A DNA stretch of 64,000 nucleotides from CAIXTV01 sp964543995. Lineage in GTDB: Bacteria; Bacteroidota; Bacteroidia; Bacteroidales; CAIXTV01. Positions 27,022 through 36,420 of the stretch are shown one piece after another. Below the pieces are notes generated by a model that saw only the letters and a program-made list of their open reading frames with translations, searched no databases and had not been told where the DNA came from. The DNA is taken from NCBI GenBank assembly GCA_964543995.1, contig CAZJBB010000001.1, positions 1 through 64,000 of the forward strand. The letters run 5' to 3'. The translations under genes and the position numbers were made by a program. The stretch's first letter is position 1, and the number at the start of each line of letters is the position of its first letter.

Positions 27022-30000
27022 CTACCTAATTAATGTTACTTGCCCTTTATAGATTTTACTTAAACCGTTTTTGTCATCAAGAAATATTTGATAAATATAA
27101 GTGCCAATAGGGCAATCGGTATCTTTTAAATCTTTCCCTGCCCAAAGATTATTGGGTGAAGTTGTTGAATAGACTAAGTCACCCCAGCGGTTCCAGATAT
27201 GCATTTTAAAATGCTTAGCTTCCAAATTTTCTCCATAAGGACCGAAGTAGCTGTTTAAATTGTCATTATTTGGGCTAAATGCATTGGGAATAAAAAATTC
27301 GTCTTCATGTGTTACCAAAAATTCATGACTAACCGTATCCTTGCAACCGAATTCATTTGAAACTATCAAACTAATTAGTTTCTTCCCCGGAATTTTATAT
27401 AAAATTGCCGGTGATTCTAAAATAGAACTCATACCATCATTAAAATCCCATTGCCAAAGGGTAGCTCCTGTAGAAAGATTTGAAAACCAAACATTTCCAT
27501 CGTTATCGCTTACAGTATTCGGAGAAGTTGAAAAAGCTGCTGTAGGTTTTTGATAAACTGTTACTAAATTATTAACAGTCATGGAGTTAAAACAGCCATT
27601 GTCGGAATATACCCATAAAGAAACACTATAAATTCCGGGATCTTTATAGATGTGATAAGAACTATGCTGTGAATTTGAAGTGTTTCCATCTCCGAAATTC
27701 CAGGCCCAAGAAGTAATAGTTCCGTTTGTCACAATGCTTGAATCAGAAAAATTAACCAACAATGGTGAGCATCCATTAGTCATATCACTATTAATGTGAA
27801 CTTCAGGAATTGAATTTATTTTGATGGCTTGTGAAATTGTATCCAAGCAGCCTTTATCTGAATGAATTACGAGTGTAACAGAAATTAAGCCGGTATCTAG
27901 AAAAGTACGAGAAGTATTATATGAATTATAAGAGAAACCATCACCGAAAATCCATGTATCTCCTGCAATATTTCCGGAAGAAATGGTCGAATTGTTCATG
28001 AAATTCATAGATGTTCCAACGCATGGGGTTGAAAATGTAAAACTGGAAATTGGTAAAGGAAAGACGGGAACAGATTGATAAATAGTGTCTGAATTATTGA
28101 AATTACTAATAGCAATAAGCCTTACTATATAATCGCCAGAGCTAATATAGGTATGCGTTGGATTTTGGATTGTTGAAGTAAAACCATCACCAAAATCCCA
28201 ATTCCATTGAACTATTGAACCATAGCCAACGTGAGAAGTGTCAGTAAAAGAAGTTAATGCTCCCTCACAACCCGTTGAGTATGAAAAACCTGCCGTAATT
28301 ATCGGTGAATTAACAACCACCGTATAACTGCTCGAGTCTTTACAACCCCAAACATTTGTAATTGTTAAGGTTACATTGTATATTCCAGGTAGAAAATAAG
28401 TTTTAATTGGATTTTGTAAAGCAGAAGTAGTACTGTCACCAAAGTTCCAGTTCCATCCACTAATATTTCCTCCGTTTGGAATACTAATATCAGAAAATAC
28501 ACTTGGACTTCCTGCAGCGCTTATTGAATAAGTGAAATCAGTAGCAGGGTTGGTTCTTACCAATATCCATTGTTGCACAGAATCTTTACATCCTTCAACA
28601 TCAAAAACAGTTAAGCTTACAAGATAACTCCCAGGGAAGTTATATAAATGAACAGGATTTTTAGCTGTGGATGTATATCCGTCTCCAAATGTCCAAAGCC
28701 ATGAAACAATCGGATGACTGGACATAATAGATTGCTCAGTAAAATGGGTTGAATCTTGATAACAAGCCGTAGTGTTCGTAAAATGTGCGTGAGGTATGGA
28801 ATCTATTGTAACAGAAACTGCTGCTGTGTCAGAACAAAGCGAATTTGAAATTACCAATTTCACCCAATAAGTTCCTGGACTGTTATACTGATGATTAATA
28901 TATTGCGTGTATAAAACAGGGCATGGAATATTAAAAATGTTTCCATCGCCAAAATTCCATTCCCAGGAAGTTATCATGCTATTGTTGGAAATGGTATTAT
29001 CAGTAAACAAGGTTGAGGTTCCCAAACAAGCATCAGTAAATGAAAAATCAGGATTTGGCTTAGCTTGAATGTGGACAATACTATTTGCAGTATCCTTGCA
29101 GCCAAATGAGTTTGTAACTATCAAACTCGAGGTGTAAGAACCTGGAGCAAGATAAGTATGATTTTGGTTTGTTCCACCATTAATAGATTGACCATCGCCA
29201 AAAATCCAGTACCTGGAAATATTATTGTTTCCGGTACCATAAATGGCATCTGTAAAGGTAGAAACAGATCCAAGGCAAGCATCACTAACTGAGAAACTAG
29301 CTAATGGCAGAGCATTTACTTTTACAATTTTGAATATGGTTTCAGAACAACCATTACTAAATAGAACCGTTAGTGAAACATGATAATTACCCGGCAAAGC
29401 AAATTGATGGGTGGGGTTGTTCAAGACAGCACTTGCACCATCACCAAAATCCCAATAGGATGAAACAATGGTAATGTTTGGATTTGTAAACAAGGTTTGA
29501 AAGCTTGTTTGTTCACCAAAACAAACAGTATCCGCTGTAAATGCAAAACTTGAATTAGGATTTATAGTAATAGAATGGGTTTGACTGTTGGAACATCCTT
29601 TGGTGTTTTTTACAGTTAAAGTGACATTAAAAGTGTCTGCAGTGGTGTAATAATATGAAGGATTCTGCAGAGAAGAATAGTTTGAATTTCCAAAATTCCA
29701 ATACCATGAAAAAATTGGGCTCCCATTTCCTATAGATAGGTCTGTAAAATTAATTTGAGTTGAAAAACAGGTATTGGATTCCGTAAAATTTGCAATTGGC
29801 AAAGAGTCTACAAAAACTTGTTTTGAGATGGTATTAATACACCCATTGATGTCTGTAACTGTTAAAGTTGCATTAGAAGATCCCCAGTTCGAAAAGACAT
29901 GAGTTGGGTTAGATAGACTGGAGGAAGCACCATCAAAACTCCAATGATAATTAGTTATTGTACCCCCTGCACTATAAGCATTGCTGGAAAAATGCGTTGT

Positions 30001-31350
30001 GCTGCCAAAGCAAACCGAATCCGCACTAAAGTCAACATGAGGTAATGGTTTTAAATACAAATTGTGCGTAATGGTATCGCTGCATCCATGATTATCCAAA
30101 ACAACCAATTTAACCGGGTAATATACCGGACTGACAACAAGAGGATAAGAATACACAGGATATTGCGAATTATTGACATCTCCATTCCCAAAATCCCAAT
30201 GCCAATTGACAATAGTACCACTGATGCTATGAGACTGTTCCATTAATTGTACAGGGAAAGATGTACATACTGTATCTGAAATAAATTCCGCGAAAACTTC
30301 CGGGTAAACTGTCTGATTATGCGTTGCACTGCTTTTACATCCATTGGCATCAGTTACAGTGAGTTTTACATTGTAATTAATAATAGAAGAAGTAGGTGTA
30401 TAAAAGTGAGTCGGATTCGAACTGGTTGAACTCCCTCCATCACCAAATAACCAAGTGTTGAGGGTAATTGTTGAGTTTATGGCATTGGACGTATTGTTAA
30501 ATTGGGTGGGTGTATTAAAGCAAGAAACGGTGCTCGTGAAATTTGAAATAGGTAAGCTATTAATTACCACATTTTTGAAAACACTATCTGAACTCCCATG
30601 TGAGTCAACAACTATCAGTTTCACGAGATAAGTGCCTGGGTTATTATATAAATGTACCGGATTGTGCAGAGAAGAAGAACTCCCATCGCCAAAGTTCCAG
30701 AGCCAATTGCTAATTGGACTCCCGGAAGGAGTTGAAACATCGGTAAAATGTGTTGAATCTCCAAAACAAACCGCATTTGCATTAAAATTGGGTAAGGGTA
30801 GGGGATAAACTGTCACATTATGAATAACAGTGTCTATACAGCCCTTTGCATCTTGGGCAATAAGCATAACTGAATATGTTGATGCGCTTGGATATAAGTG
30901 AACAGGATGCTGAGCAATTGAAGTCGTCCCATCTCCAAAATACCATTGCCAACCAATCACCGGACTTCCATGTGAAACGGAAAGGTCAGTAAATGGCATT
31001 GGGGATCCATAAGGTACATTTATTGAACTAAAATTTGCATCCGGCAAAGAATCAATTTTTACCGATGAAAGCACTGTGTCTTTACAACCAAATTGATTTG
31101 AAACAATCAGAGTTACATTATATTGAGTAGAATTTAGGTAAGTATGAGACGGATTATGTATATTGTTGGTAAGGCCATCTCCAAAGTTCCACAACCAAGA
31201 AATATTATTACTTCCATGAGATTGTGAATTGTCATAAAAATGAGTAGCATTCCCTTTGCAAACAGTATCTGTAAAAAAGCTTGCAACCGGCAGAGAATCA
31301 ATGGTCACTGATTTAACAATAGTATCCTTACATCCTCGTGAATTAGACAT
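27022..31350 (-). CDS. Giant PKD-repeat T9SS surface protein, C-terminal part after in-frame stop
   Basis: This 1442-codon frame contains about 16 PKD-like repeats, each around WxFGDG...NPxHxY, and ends in a gliding-motility-type T9SS type B sorting domain (FFIPNAFSPNNDNLNSYFGPYG...HIWNRWGDLVYS...CPIGTYIYQIFL). The ATG at 31350 is not a credible start: it lies inside a PKD repeat (YFITYIMSNSRGCKDT), there is no signal peptide, and the same frame continues upstream through NPTHTYPAEG to a TAA at 31402-31404 and then into the preceding frame. I read this as the C-terminal 1460 codons of one ~2580-residue adhesin-like protein split by a point nonsense change. As an independent gene it would not reach the T9SS because it lacks a Sec signal. 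Confidence 0.85.
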   Translation of the reverse strand: MSNSRGCKDTIVKSVTIDSLPVASFFTDTVCKGNATHFYDNSQSHGSNNISWLWNFGDGLTNNIHNPSHTYLNSTQYNVTLIVSNQFGCKDTVLSSVKIDSLPDANFSSINVPYGSPMPFTDLSVSHGSPVIGWQWYFGDGTTSIAQHPVHLYPSASTYSVMLIAQDAKGCIDTVIHNVTVYPLPLPNFNANAVCFGDSTHFTDVSTPSGSPISNWLWNFGDGSSSSLHNPVHLYNNPGTYLVKLIVVDSHGSSDSVFKNVVINSLPISNFTSTVSCFNTPTQFNNTSNAINSTITLNTWLFGDGGSSTSSNPTHFYTPTSSIINYNVKLTVTDANGCKSSATHNQTVYPEVFAEFISDTVCTSFPVQLMEQSHSISGTIVNWHWDFGNGDVNNSQYPVYSYPLVVSPVYYPVKLVVLDNHGCSDTITHNLYLKPLPHVDFSADSVCFGSTTHFSSNAYSAGGTITNYHWSFDGASSSLSNPTHVFSNWGSSNATLTVTDINGCINTISKQVFVDSLPIANFTESNTCFSTQINFTDLSIGNGSPIFSWYWNFGNSNYSSLQNPSYYYTTADTFNVTLTVKNTKGCSNSQTHSITINPNSSFAFTADTVCFGEQTSFQTLFTNPNITIVSSYWDFGDGASAVLNNPTHQFALPGNYHVSLTVLFSNGCSETIFKIVKVNALPLASFSVSDACLGSVSTFTDAIYGTGNNNISRYWIFGDGQSINGGTNQNHTYLAPGSYTSSLIVTNSFGCKDTANSIVHIQAKPNPDFSFTDACLGTSTLFTDNTISNNSMITSWEWNFGDGNIFNIPCPVLYTQYINHQYNSPGTYWVKLVISNSLCSDTAAVSVTIDSIPHAHFTNTTACYQDSTHFTEQSIMSSHPIVSWLWTFGDGYTSTAKNPVHLYNFPGSYLVSLTVFDVEGCKDSVQQWILVRTNPATDFTYSISAAGSPSVFSDISIPNGGNISGWNWNFGDSTTSALQNPIKTYFLPGIYNVTLTITNVWGCKDSSSYTVVVNSPIITAGFSYSTGCEGALTSFTDTSHVGYGSIVQWNWDFGDGFTSTIQNPTHTYISSGDYIVRLIAISNFNNSDTIYQSVPVFPLPISSFTFSTPCVGTSMNFMNNSTISSGNIAGDTWIFGDGFSYNSYNTSRTFLDTGLISVTLVIHSDKGCLDTISQAIKINSIPEVHINSDMTNGCSPLLVNFSDSSIVTNGTITSWAWNFGDGNTSNSQHSSYHIYKDPGIYSVSLWVYSDNGCFNSMTVNNLVTVYQKPTAAFSTSPNTVSDNDGNVWFSNLSTGATLWQWDFNDGMSSILESPAILYKIPGKKLISLIVSNEFGCKDTVSHEFLVTHEDEFFIPNAFSPNNDNLNSYFGPYGENLEAKHFKMHIWNRWGDLVYSTTSPNNLWAGKDLKDTDCPIGTYIYQIFLDDKNGLSKIYKGQVTLIR

Positions 31351-31401
31351 TATGTATGTAATAAAATAAACTCCTTCAGCAGGATAGGTATGAGTTGGAT
31401 T

Positions 31402-31404
31402 TTA
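31402..31404 (-). other. In-frame premature TAA splitting the PKD protein
   Basis: The minus strand reads ...ACC AGC AAT TTG TAA AAT CCA ACT CAT ACC TAT... The stop stands where sister repeats have Gln or a similar residue in SxLQNPTHTY, so CAA to TAA (G to A on the plus strand at 31404) is the simplest change. Both sides stay in one frame (31402 and 31350 differ by whole codons). It could be a true nonsense mutation, an assembly or sequencing error, or a strain mixture. Confidence 0.85.
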
Positions 31405-34400
31405 CAAATTGCTGGTTGAAGCCCCATCACCAAAACTCCAAGTTTGATTTAACAAAGTTCCACCAGCCAAATTACTGGAATCAGAAAAAGTGGTTAGGCT
31501 TCCTAAACAATGATTAACGGAAGAAAAATTAGCCACTGGTAATGGATACACTGTTGTAGTATGAGAAATTGCAGCAGTACATCCTTTGCTATCTGTGACT
31601 TGCAAGATGGTATTAAACGAACCGGAAACGGAATATTGATGTGTTGGTTGGATCATACTAGAGCTTGATCCATCTCCAAAAGTCCAGTTCAAATTGGAAA
31701 TATTTGCTCCACCAAAGGCCATAGAAGTTTGTATAAATTGTGCAGAATTGTACAAACAAACCGGACTTACTGAAAATTGTGGCAAAGGAAGGGTGTCAAC
31801 TGAAACCGATTGTATTAAAGTATCGATACATCCTTTTGCATTGGTAACGGTTAAAGACACATTGTGGATACCCGGAGATGTAAATGTGTGGTTTGGATTC
31901 TGCAAAATACTGGTACTTCCATCTCCAAAATTCCAATTCCAAGAAATATTCATACTTCCATGAGATATTGAGGCATCTGTGAAATGAGTAGGGGTGTTGG
32001 CACAAACGGTATCAGCATAGAAGTGTATTTCGGGTAGTGAATCGAAAATAAAACTTTTGGTAACCGTTGAAATGCAATTAAGGGCGTTGTTCACCGTGAG
32101 TTGGATATTATAGGTCCCAACCATACCATAACCGGTAACCGGATTTTGTAGAGTTGAAGTCATCCCATTCCCAAAATCCCAAAACCAACTTGTTATTGGA
32201 AATCCTAAACCGTTTGTTGAATCCAAAAGCAAAGTAGGCTGCCCCAAGCAAGAGGGGACTATAGAAAAATTAGCTAAAGGATGTGGGTATACGGTAACAG
32301 CTTGAGTGATTTGGTTTGAGCAACCATTATTATCCGTTACTTTTAATACGGTATTGATAAGCCCTGAAGTATCAAAAACATGAGTAGGATTTTGAACCGT
32401 AGCGTTTGCATTAAGTCCAAATGTCCAATTCCATTGGCTTATTGGAGCACCATGAGTGATTGAGCTTTCTTGGAAACTTGTAGGAACACCTCTACAAACA
32501 ACGTCTGAGGTAAAAGCAGGTGAGGGGAGAGAGTCAACCCAAACATTTCCAGTTATGGTATCAGAGCATCCATTTAAGTTAAAAACAATAAACTTAACAC
32601 TATGTGACCCAGGAGCAACATATACATGAGTCGGGTTCTGATGAATGGTATCAATTGAGTTGTCACCAAATGACCATTTCCATTTATACAGAATACTACC
32701 CCCTTGTAGATTTGATATGTCACTAAAATGAGTTGGATTACCTAAACAAACCGTATCAAAGGTGAACTGTGCATCAGGGATCGGATTTACTGTATTGGTA
32801 TGCGAAATGGTATCAAGGCAACCGTATTGGTCACCAACAATGAGAGTGGTTATATAAGCTCCGGGGTTATTGTAAGTATGTCCTGGATTTTGTGAAGTAG
32901 CTGAAGGGGTTCCATCACCAAAATTCCATAAATATGAAGTAATGACTCCGTTAGAAGTAGTTGATTGGCTGGTAAAACTGACTTGCATGTTTGATGCACA
33001 ACTTAAGGAGGAAGTTATTGCAAATGCAGCATTGGGTTGTTGGCGGATAATTACATTTTTAGAAATGGAATCAGTGCACCCCATTGAGTTTGTTAAAATT
33101 AACCTTGCTACAAAAGTTCCGCTTGAATTATATTGGTGAGAAGGATTGGTTAGTGTGGAAGTGGCTCCATCTCCAAATTTCCAAAGTCGTGAAATTATCG
33201 GATATGTTGAACTACTCATATCGGTAAACTGAGTTATGGTGCCCAAGCAAGTATTTGTGTAACTGAAGTTTGGGGAGGGTTTCAAATAAATAATTACCAA
33301 ACGAGAAATCGTACTAGTACACCCGCTGGTTCCTGTAACGTGTAGGGTCACGGTATAATTTCCTCCAACCGCATAAGTATGATTTGGGCTTTGCTGAGTC
33401 GAAGTAGTACCGTCGCCAAACTGCCAGAGCCATGAAAGTATGGGTCCTCCACTTGTAGTAGAGGAATCGGTAAAATGAATTTGAACTCCTGCGCAATTAC
33501 TTGTAAAGTTAAAGTTTGCCGTTGTTTTAACAACTACTATTTTTAGTGTTGTATCAGTTGTACCACATCCATAAGTTGAGGAATTTGCTGCCGTGAGCTT
33601 TACATAATATACTCCTGGGTTCAGGTAGGTGTGTGATACATTAGGTGTTGGATTGATTGAAGTACCAAGTATTGGACCTGCTTGAGTTCCATCACCAAAA
33701 TCCCAATAATAGAAAGTAGCTGGATTAGCAGCACAAAAATTTGGATGTGATTGATTTATAAATGTTGTAGGGCTATTAGCACATGTGGTATCTGCACTCA
33801 GTGCAAAAACAGCGACCGGTTTTTTATAGATACTGATTGGATAATACACTTGATAACTTGAACCACAACTATTTATTGTTGATAACCGGATCATAAAAGC
33901 AGAATTATTACCAGCAGAATCGCATGTTGGATGAGAATAGGTGTGATATAATGTATCTCCGGGCAAGCGACCCACAGGAAGTGAATCTACTTGGTAGTCT
34001 CCCCACGTAATGTAAGTTAAAGTTGTAGGAGTGATATTTGAGCTTGTATTTATTATACTTAGCGTTAAAGGAGTACAGCCCACGTTAGTACCGGAAATGG
34101 GAGGGGTAAATTCAGCAACAGGATTGCTAATAATAGAAAGTGTATCTATTGTAGAACTTACGCACCCGTTTAAACCAACAGCAGAAAACTCCACATGATA
34201 ATAACCTGTGCTTGTATAAAAGTTCGAGATTGAAGTAGTCATGGTAAAAGGTGTAACCACATTTTGTGGTCCTAAACCTTGATCCCAGTTAACTGTGAAA
34301 TGCGAAATAGTATTTGTGTCTGAATAATTATAAACTTTTACTTCAATAGGAAGAGCTTCTATTGAAGGAAGGCATATGTGAAAATTACTGGATTGCCAAT

Positions 34401-34770
34401 AATACGTATTTGGTCTTTGTTTTACTTTTATAAGCATCGAAAATGAAGATGAACAATTATGTATTGTGTCAGTAGATAATAAAGTCACATGATAGTAATT
34501 GAAACTTCCCCCAACATTATCAGGAAAAATATGACTAGGACTAGAGGCCGTAGAAGTAGTTCCATCCCCAAAAGTCCAAATATACTTCAAACTTACTCCC
34601 ATTGAGGTATTATTGAAGGTGACAGGTAAACCTGAACAAACTATGGTATCTGACGCAGTAAACCCGGTGCTTGGAGGGCATTGGGCTTCTGACATCACGG
34701 AAATTAATAAAAAAGAGAAGGCTAAAAAGAATTTAATTCCTTGAAATAAACATAATTGTATCGTTTTCAT
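31402..34770 (-). CDS. Giant PKD-repeat T9SS surface protein, N-terminal part
   Basis: This frame has 1122 residues up to the premature stop. A Sec signal peptide spans residues ~1-30 (FFLAFSFLLISVMSEAQ). About 11 clear PKD repeats (WxFGDG motifs) follow, plus two diverged units between residues ~110 and 300. Mature repeats are cysteine-poor and Ser/Thr/Asn-rich, typical of long extracellular stalks or adhesins. The frame ends in the middle of a PKD repeat (TWSFGDGASTSNL) with no sorting domain, so the truncated product could be exported to the periplasm but not secreted by T9SS. Together with 27022-31401 it forms one gene with about 28 PKD repeats and a type B sorting domain. Confidence 0.85.
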   Translation of the reverse strand: MKTIQLCLFQGIKFFLAFSFLLISVMSEAQCPPSTGFTASDTIVCSGLPVTFNNTSMGVSLKYIWTFGDGTTSTASSPSHIFPDNVGGSFNYYHVTLLSTDTIHNCSSSFSMLIKVKQRPNTYYWQSSNFHICLPSIEALPIEVKVYNYSDTNTISHFTVNWDQGLGPQNVVTPFTMTTSISNFYTSTGYYHVEFSAVGLNGCVSSTIDTLSIISNPVAEFTPPISGTNVGCTPLTLSIINTSSNITPTTLTYITWGDYQVDSLPVGRLPGDTLYHTYSHPTCDSAGNNSAFMIRLSTINSCGSSYQVYYPISIYKKPVAVFALSADTTCANSPTTFINQSHPNFCAANPATFYYWDFGDGTQAGPILGTSINPTPNVSHTYLNPGVYYVKLTAANSSTYGCGTTDTTLKIVVVKTTANFNFTSNCAGVQIHFTDSSTTSGGPILSWLWQFGDGTTSTQQSPNHTYAVGGNYTVTLHVTGTSGCTSTISRLVIIYLKPSPNFSYTNTCLGTITQFTDMSSSTYPIISRLWKFGDGATSTLTNPSHQYNSSGTFVARLILTNSMGCTDSISKNVIIRQQPNAAFAITSSLSCASNMQVSFTSQSTTSNGVITSYLWNFGDGTPSATSQNPGHTYNNPGAYITTLIVGDQYGCLDTISHTNTVNPIPDAQFTFDTVCLGNPTHFSDISNLQGGSILYKWKWSFGDNSIDTIHQNPTHVYVAPGSHSVKFIVFNLNGCSDTITGNVWVDSLPSPAFTSDVVCRGVPTSFQESSITHGAPISQWNWTFGLNANATVQNPTHVFDTSGLINTVLKVTDNNGCSNQITQAVTVYPHPLANFSIVPSCLGQPTLLLDSTNGLGFPITSWFWDFGNGMTSTLQNPVTGYGMVGTYNIQLTVNNALNCISTVTKSFIFDSLPEIHFYADTVCANTPTHFTDASISHGSMNISWNWNFGDGSTSILQNPNHTFTSPGIHNVSLTVTNAKGCIDTLIQSVSVDTLPLPQFSVSPVCLYNSAQFIQTSMAFGGANISNLNWTFGDGSSSSMIQPTHQYSVSGSFNTILQVTDSKGCTAAISHTTTVYPLPVANFSSVNHCLGSLTTFSDSSNLAGGTLLNQTWSFGDGASTSNL

Positions 34771-35150
34771 AGTACCTTTAAATATTAGATTTATTAATGA
34801 ATTATTATCAATAATAATGGATTATTAGGTATAACAAATGTAAATTTCAAGGTTACTTATAAACGTTATCTAGAAGTTAAAACCAGTCTTTTAAGCCGTT
34901 TAGAATGATTCTAAATAATTTTAAATTCCTTTAATTATCAGGCCTTTTGATAAATGGGATGTGGAGGCTATCAATGAATTTTGGTTACGAATTTTTGGAA
35001 ATATTTACTTGTAATACTGAATAAATTATCCAAGCTTACTTCAATAATTATTACAACTTTTTATAGCAATGACTATAAATACAGCAAAAATCGAAGTTCG
35101 ACAAATATTTTTGTTAAATTTTAAATACTTTCGAAAATTTATCCGAAAAT
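34771..35150. other. 380-bp AT-rich spacer upstream of the PKD gene
   Basis: It separates two minus-strand genes. Apart from a minus-strand -7 box at 34835-34842 I see no coding frame, hairpin terminator, repeat or RNA gene in it. Confidence 0.6.
34835..34842 (-). promoter_or_regulatory. -7 box (TACATTTG) of the PKD gene
   Basis: It is an exact TAnnTTTG match on the minus strand, 64 bases upstream of the ATG at 34770, leaving an AT-rich leader. No clear -33 TTTG is found. Confidence 0.45.
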
Positions 35151-36299
35151 TTATTGTTCTTTGACATTTAAAACATCTCTCAACTGATTGCCAATCACCA
35201 TAAAAGCAAGAACTATAAACATAATGGCTAAGCCAGGAATAAAAGCCAAATAAGCGGAATCCAAAATAATAAAACGGTAATTTTCTTTAATCATCATACC
35301 CCAAGAAGGAATGGGAGGTTGTATTCCAATTCCTAAAAAACTAAGGCCAGCCTCAATGAGAATCGCAGATGCGAAATTTGCCGCGGATAGAATAATGATG
35401 GAAGAGGTAATATTAGGGAGGATGTGTTTGAAAATAATCCTGCTGTTTTTATACCCCAGAGCTCTGGCAGCCTCTACGTACTCAAGTTCTCTGATACTGA
35501 TAATTTGACCGCGAACAACACGTGCTACTTCAACCCACATGGTTAATCCAATAGCGATAAATACTTGCCAAAATCCTTTTCCAAGAGCAAAAGTGATAGC
35601 AATAACCAAAAGTAAGGTGGGGATGGACCAAACTACATTAATAAACCACATGATTAAATTGTCGATCCAGCCTTTAAAATATCCGGCAAGAGAACCTAAC
35701 AAAACACCTACAAAAAGGGATATCATCACTGAAATGATCCCTACCGATAAACTCACCCTTGCACCAATAATTAACTGGCTTAAGTAATCTCTGCCAAAGG
35801 AATCAGTACCTAACCAAAATGTTTTTTTTACTATATGTTCTTCAATAAGTTTTTGTTTAGGATATCCTTTGTCATGCGTAGATATTTTTGAAAAAGGAAT
35901 GCTTTGAGTACTACTTTTAGCAACAGTTTCATCAGAATATGGTCTGTATTCAATGGTTGAATCAGTAATTTGATATGATTCAATAGGAATTAATTTTTTA
36001 TTTGATTTTTCACCAAAAAGCATCTTTTTGAAGAAAAAGCTTTCTGTATTAGGTTCATTTCCATCTATCTCTAGAAATGTAATAAAGAACCCCGGCTTTT
36101 GTGTCGCTATTTCTAGAATTTGCGTATTGGCATAGGGGGTGGAATCCGGAGTAATTGCATAGCCCAAAACGGCAAGCAGAAACACAATACCAATAAAAAT
36201 CACCGAAATTAGGCTGGTTTTATGTCGCAAAAATTTCATTACAGCGGATGTATTTAGGGTATCTGCCGAAACAATTTGCTTTTTCTTAAATAACCTCAT
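35151..36299 (-). CDS. ABC transporter permease, peptide type (OppC/DppC-like)
   Basis: This 382-residue inner-membrane permease has an N-terminal basic stretch, a first membrane helix (~32-50), then a periplasmic insert of about 110 residues before LGTDSFGRDYLSQLIIGARVSL, the conserved OppC entry motif. Five further helices follow with the EAA loop EAARALGYKNSRIIFKHILPNI (~280-301) that docks the ATPase, then LSFLGIGIQPPIPSWG. It would import di- or oligopeptides with OppB, OppD/F and a binding protein, none of which is adjacent. This scattered arrangement is known in Bacteroidota, so it is not necessarily a remnant. Confidence 0.88.
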   Translation of the reverse strand: MRLFKKKQIVSADTLNTSAVMKFLRHKTSLISVIFIGIVFLLAVLGYAITPDSTPYANTQILEIATQKPGFFITFLEIDGNEPNTESFFFKKMLFGEKSNKKLIPIESYQITDSTIEYRPYSDETVAKSSTQSIPFSKISTHDKGYPKQKLIEEHIVKKTFWLGTDSFGRDYLSQLIIGARVSLSVGIISVMISLFVGVLLGSLAGYFKGWIDNLIMWFINVVWSIPTLLLVIAITFALGKGFWQVFIAIGLTMWVEVARVVRGQIISIRELEYVEAARALGYKNSRIIFKHILPNITSSIIILSAANFASAILIEAGLSFLGIGIQPPIPSWGMMIKENYRFIILDSAYLAFIPGLAIMFIVLAFMVIGNQLRDVLNVKEQ

Positions 36300-36332
36300 T
36301 CAACCTAATCTTTAACATGAATTATTTTCAGA

Positions 36333-36340
36333 CAAAAATA
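36333..36340 (-). promoter_or_regulatory. -7 box (TATTTTTG) of the ABC permease gene
   Basis: It fits TAnnTTTG on the minus strand, 33 bases before the 36299 start. It lies back to back with the plus-strand box at 36358-36365. Confidence 0.45.
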
Positions 36341-36357
36341 GGATTATTTCTTTTGGT

Positions 36358-36365
36358 TACCTTTG
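36358..36365 (+). promoter_or_regulatory. -7 box (TACCTTTG) of the 36421 gene
   Basis: It is an exact TAnnTTTG match, 55 bases before the ATG at 36421. The divergent pair of boxes fits the head-to-head gene arrangement. Confidence 0.45.
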
Positions 36366-36420
36366 CAAAATAAAATTGAAATTCTTTAGTTTAAAACATA
36401 CTAACTTCAATTTAATCCAA

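Noticed and set aside
31348..31350. ATG as start of an independent 1442-residue protein
   Set aside because: It lies within a PKD repeat with no signal peptide; the frame is open upstream to the premature stop, so it is an internal Met.
27022..34770. Regular repeats as a CRISPR array or DNA tandem repeat
   Set aside because: The periodicity is at protein level (PKD domains of ~80-90 residues); DNA units are strongly diverged and coding.
36376..36420. Upstream TTG start adding 15 residues to the 36421 protein
   Set aside because: It would bury the signal peptide behind a non-hydrophobic extension and lies only about ten bases past the -7 box.
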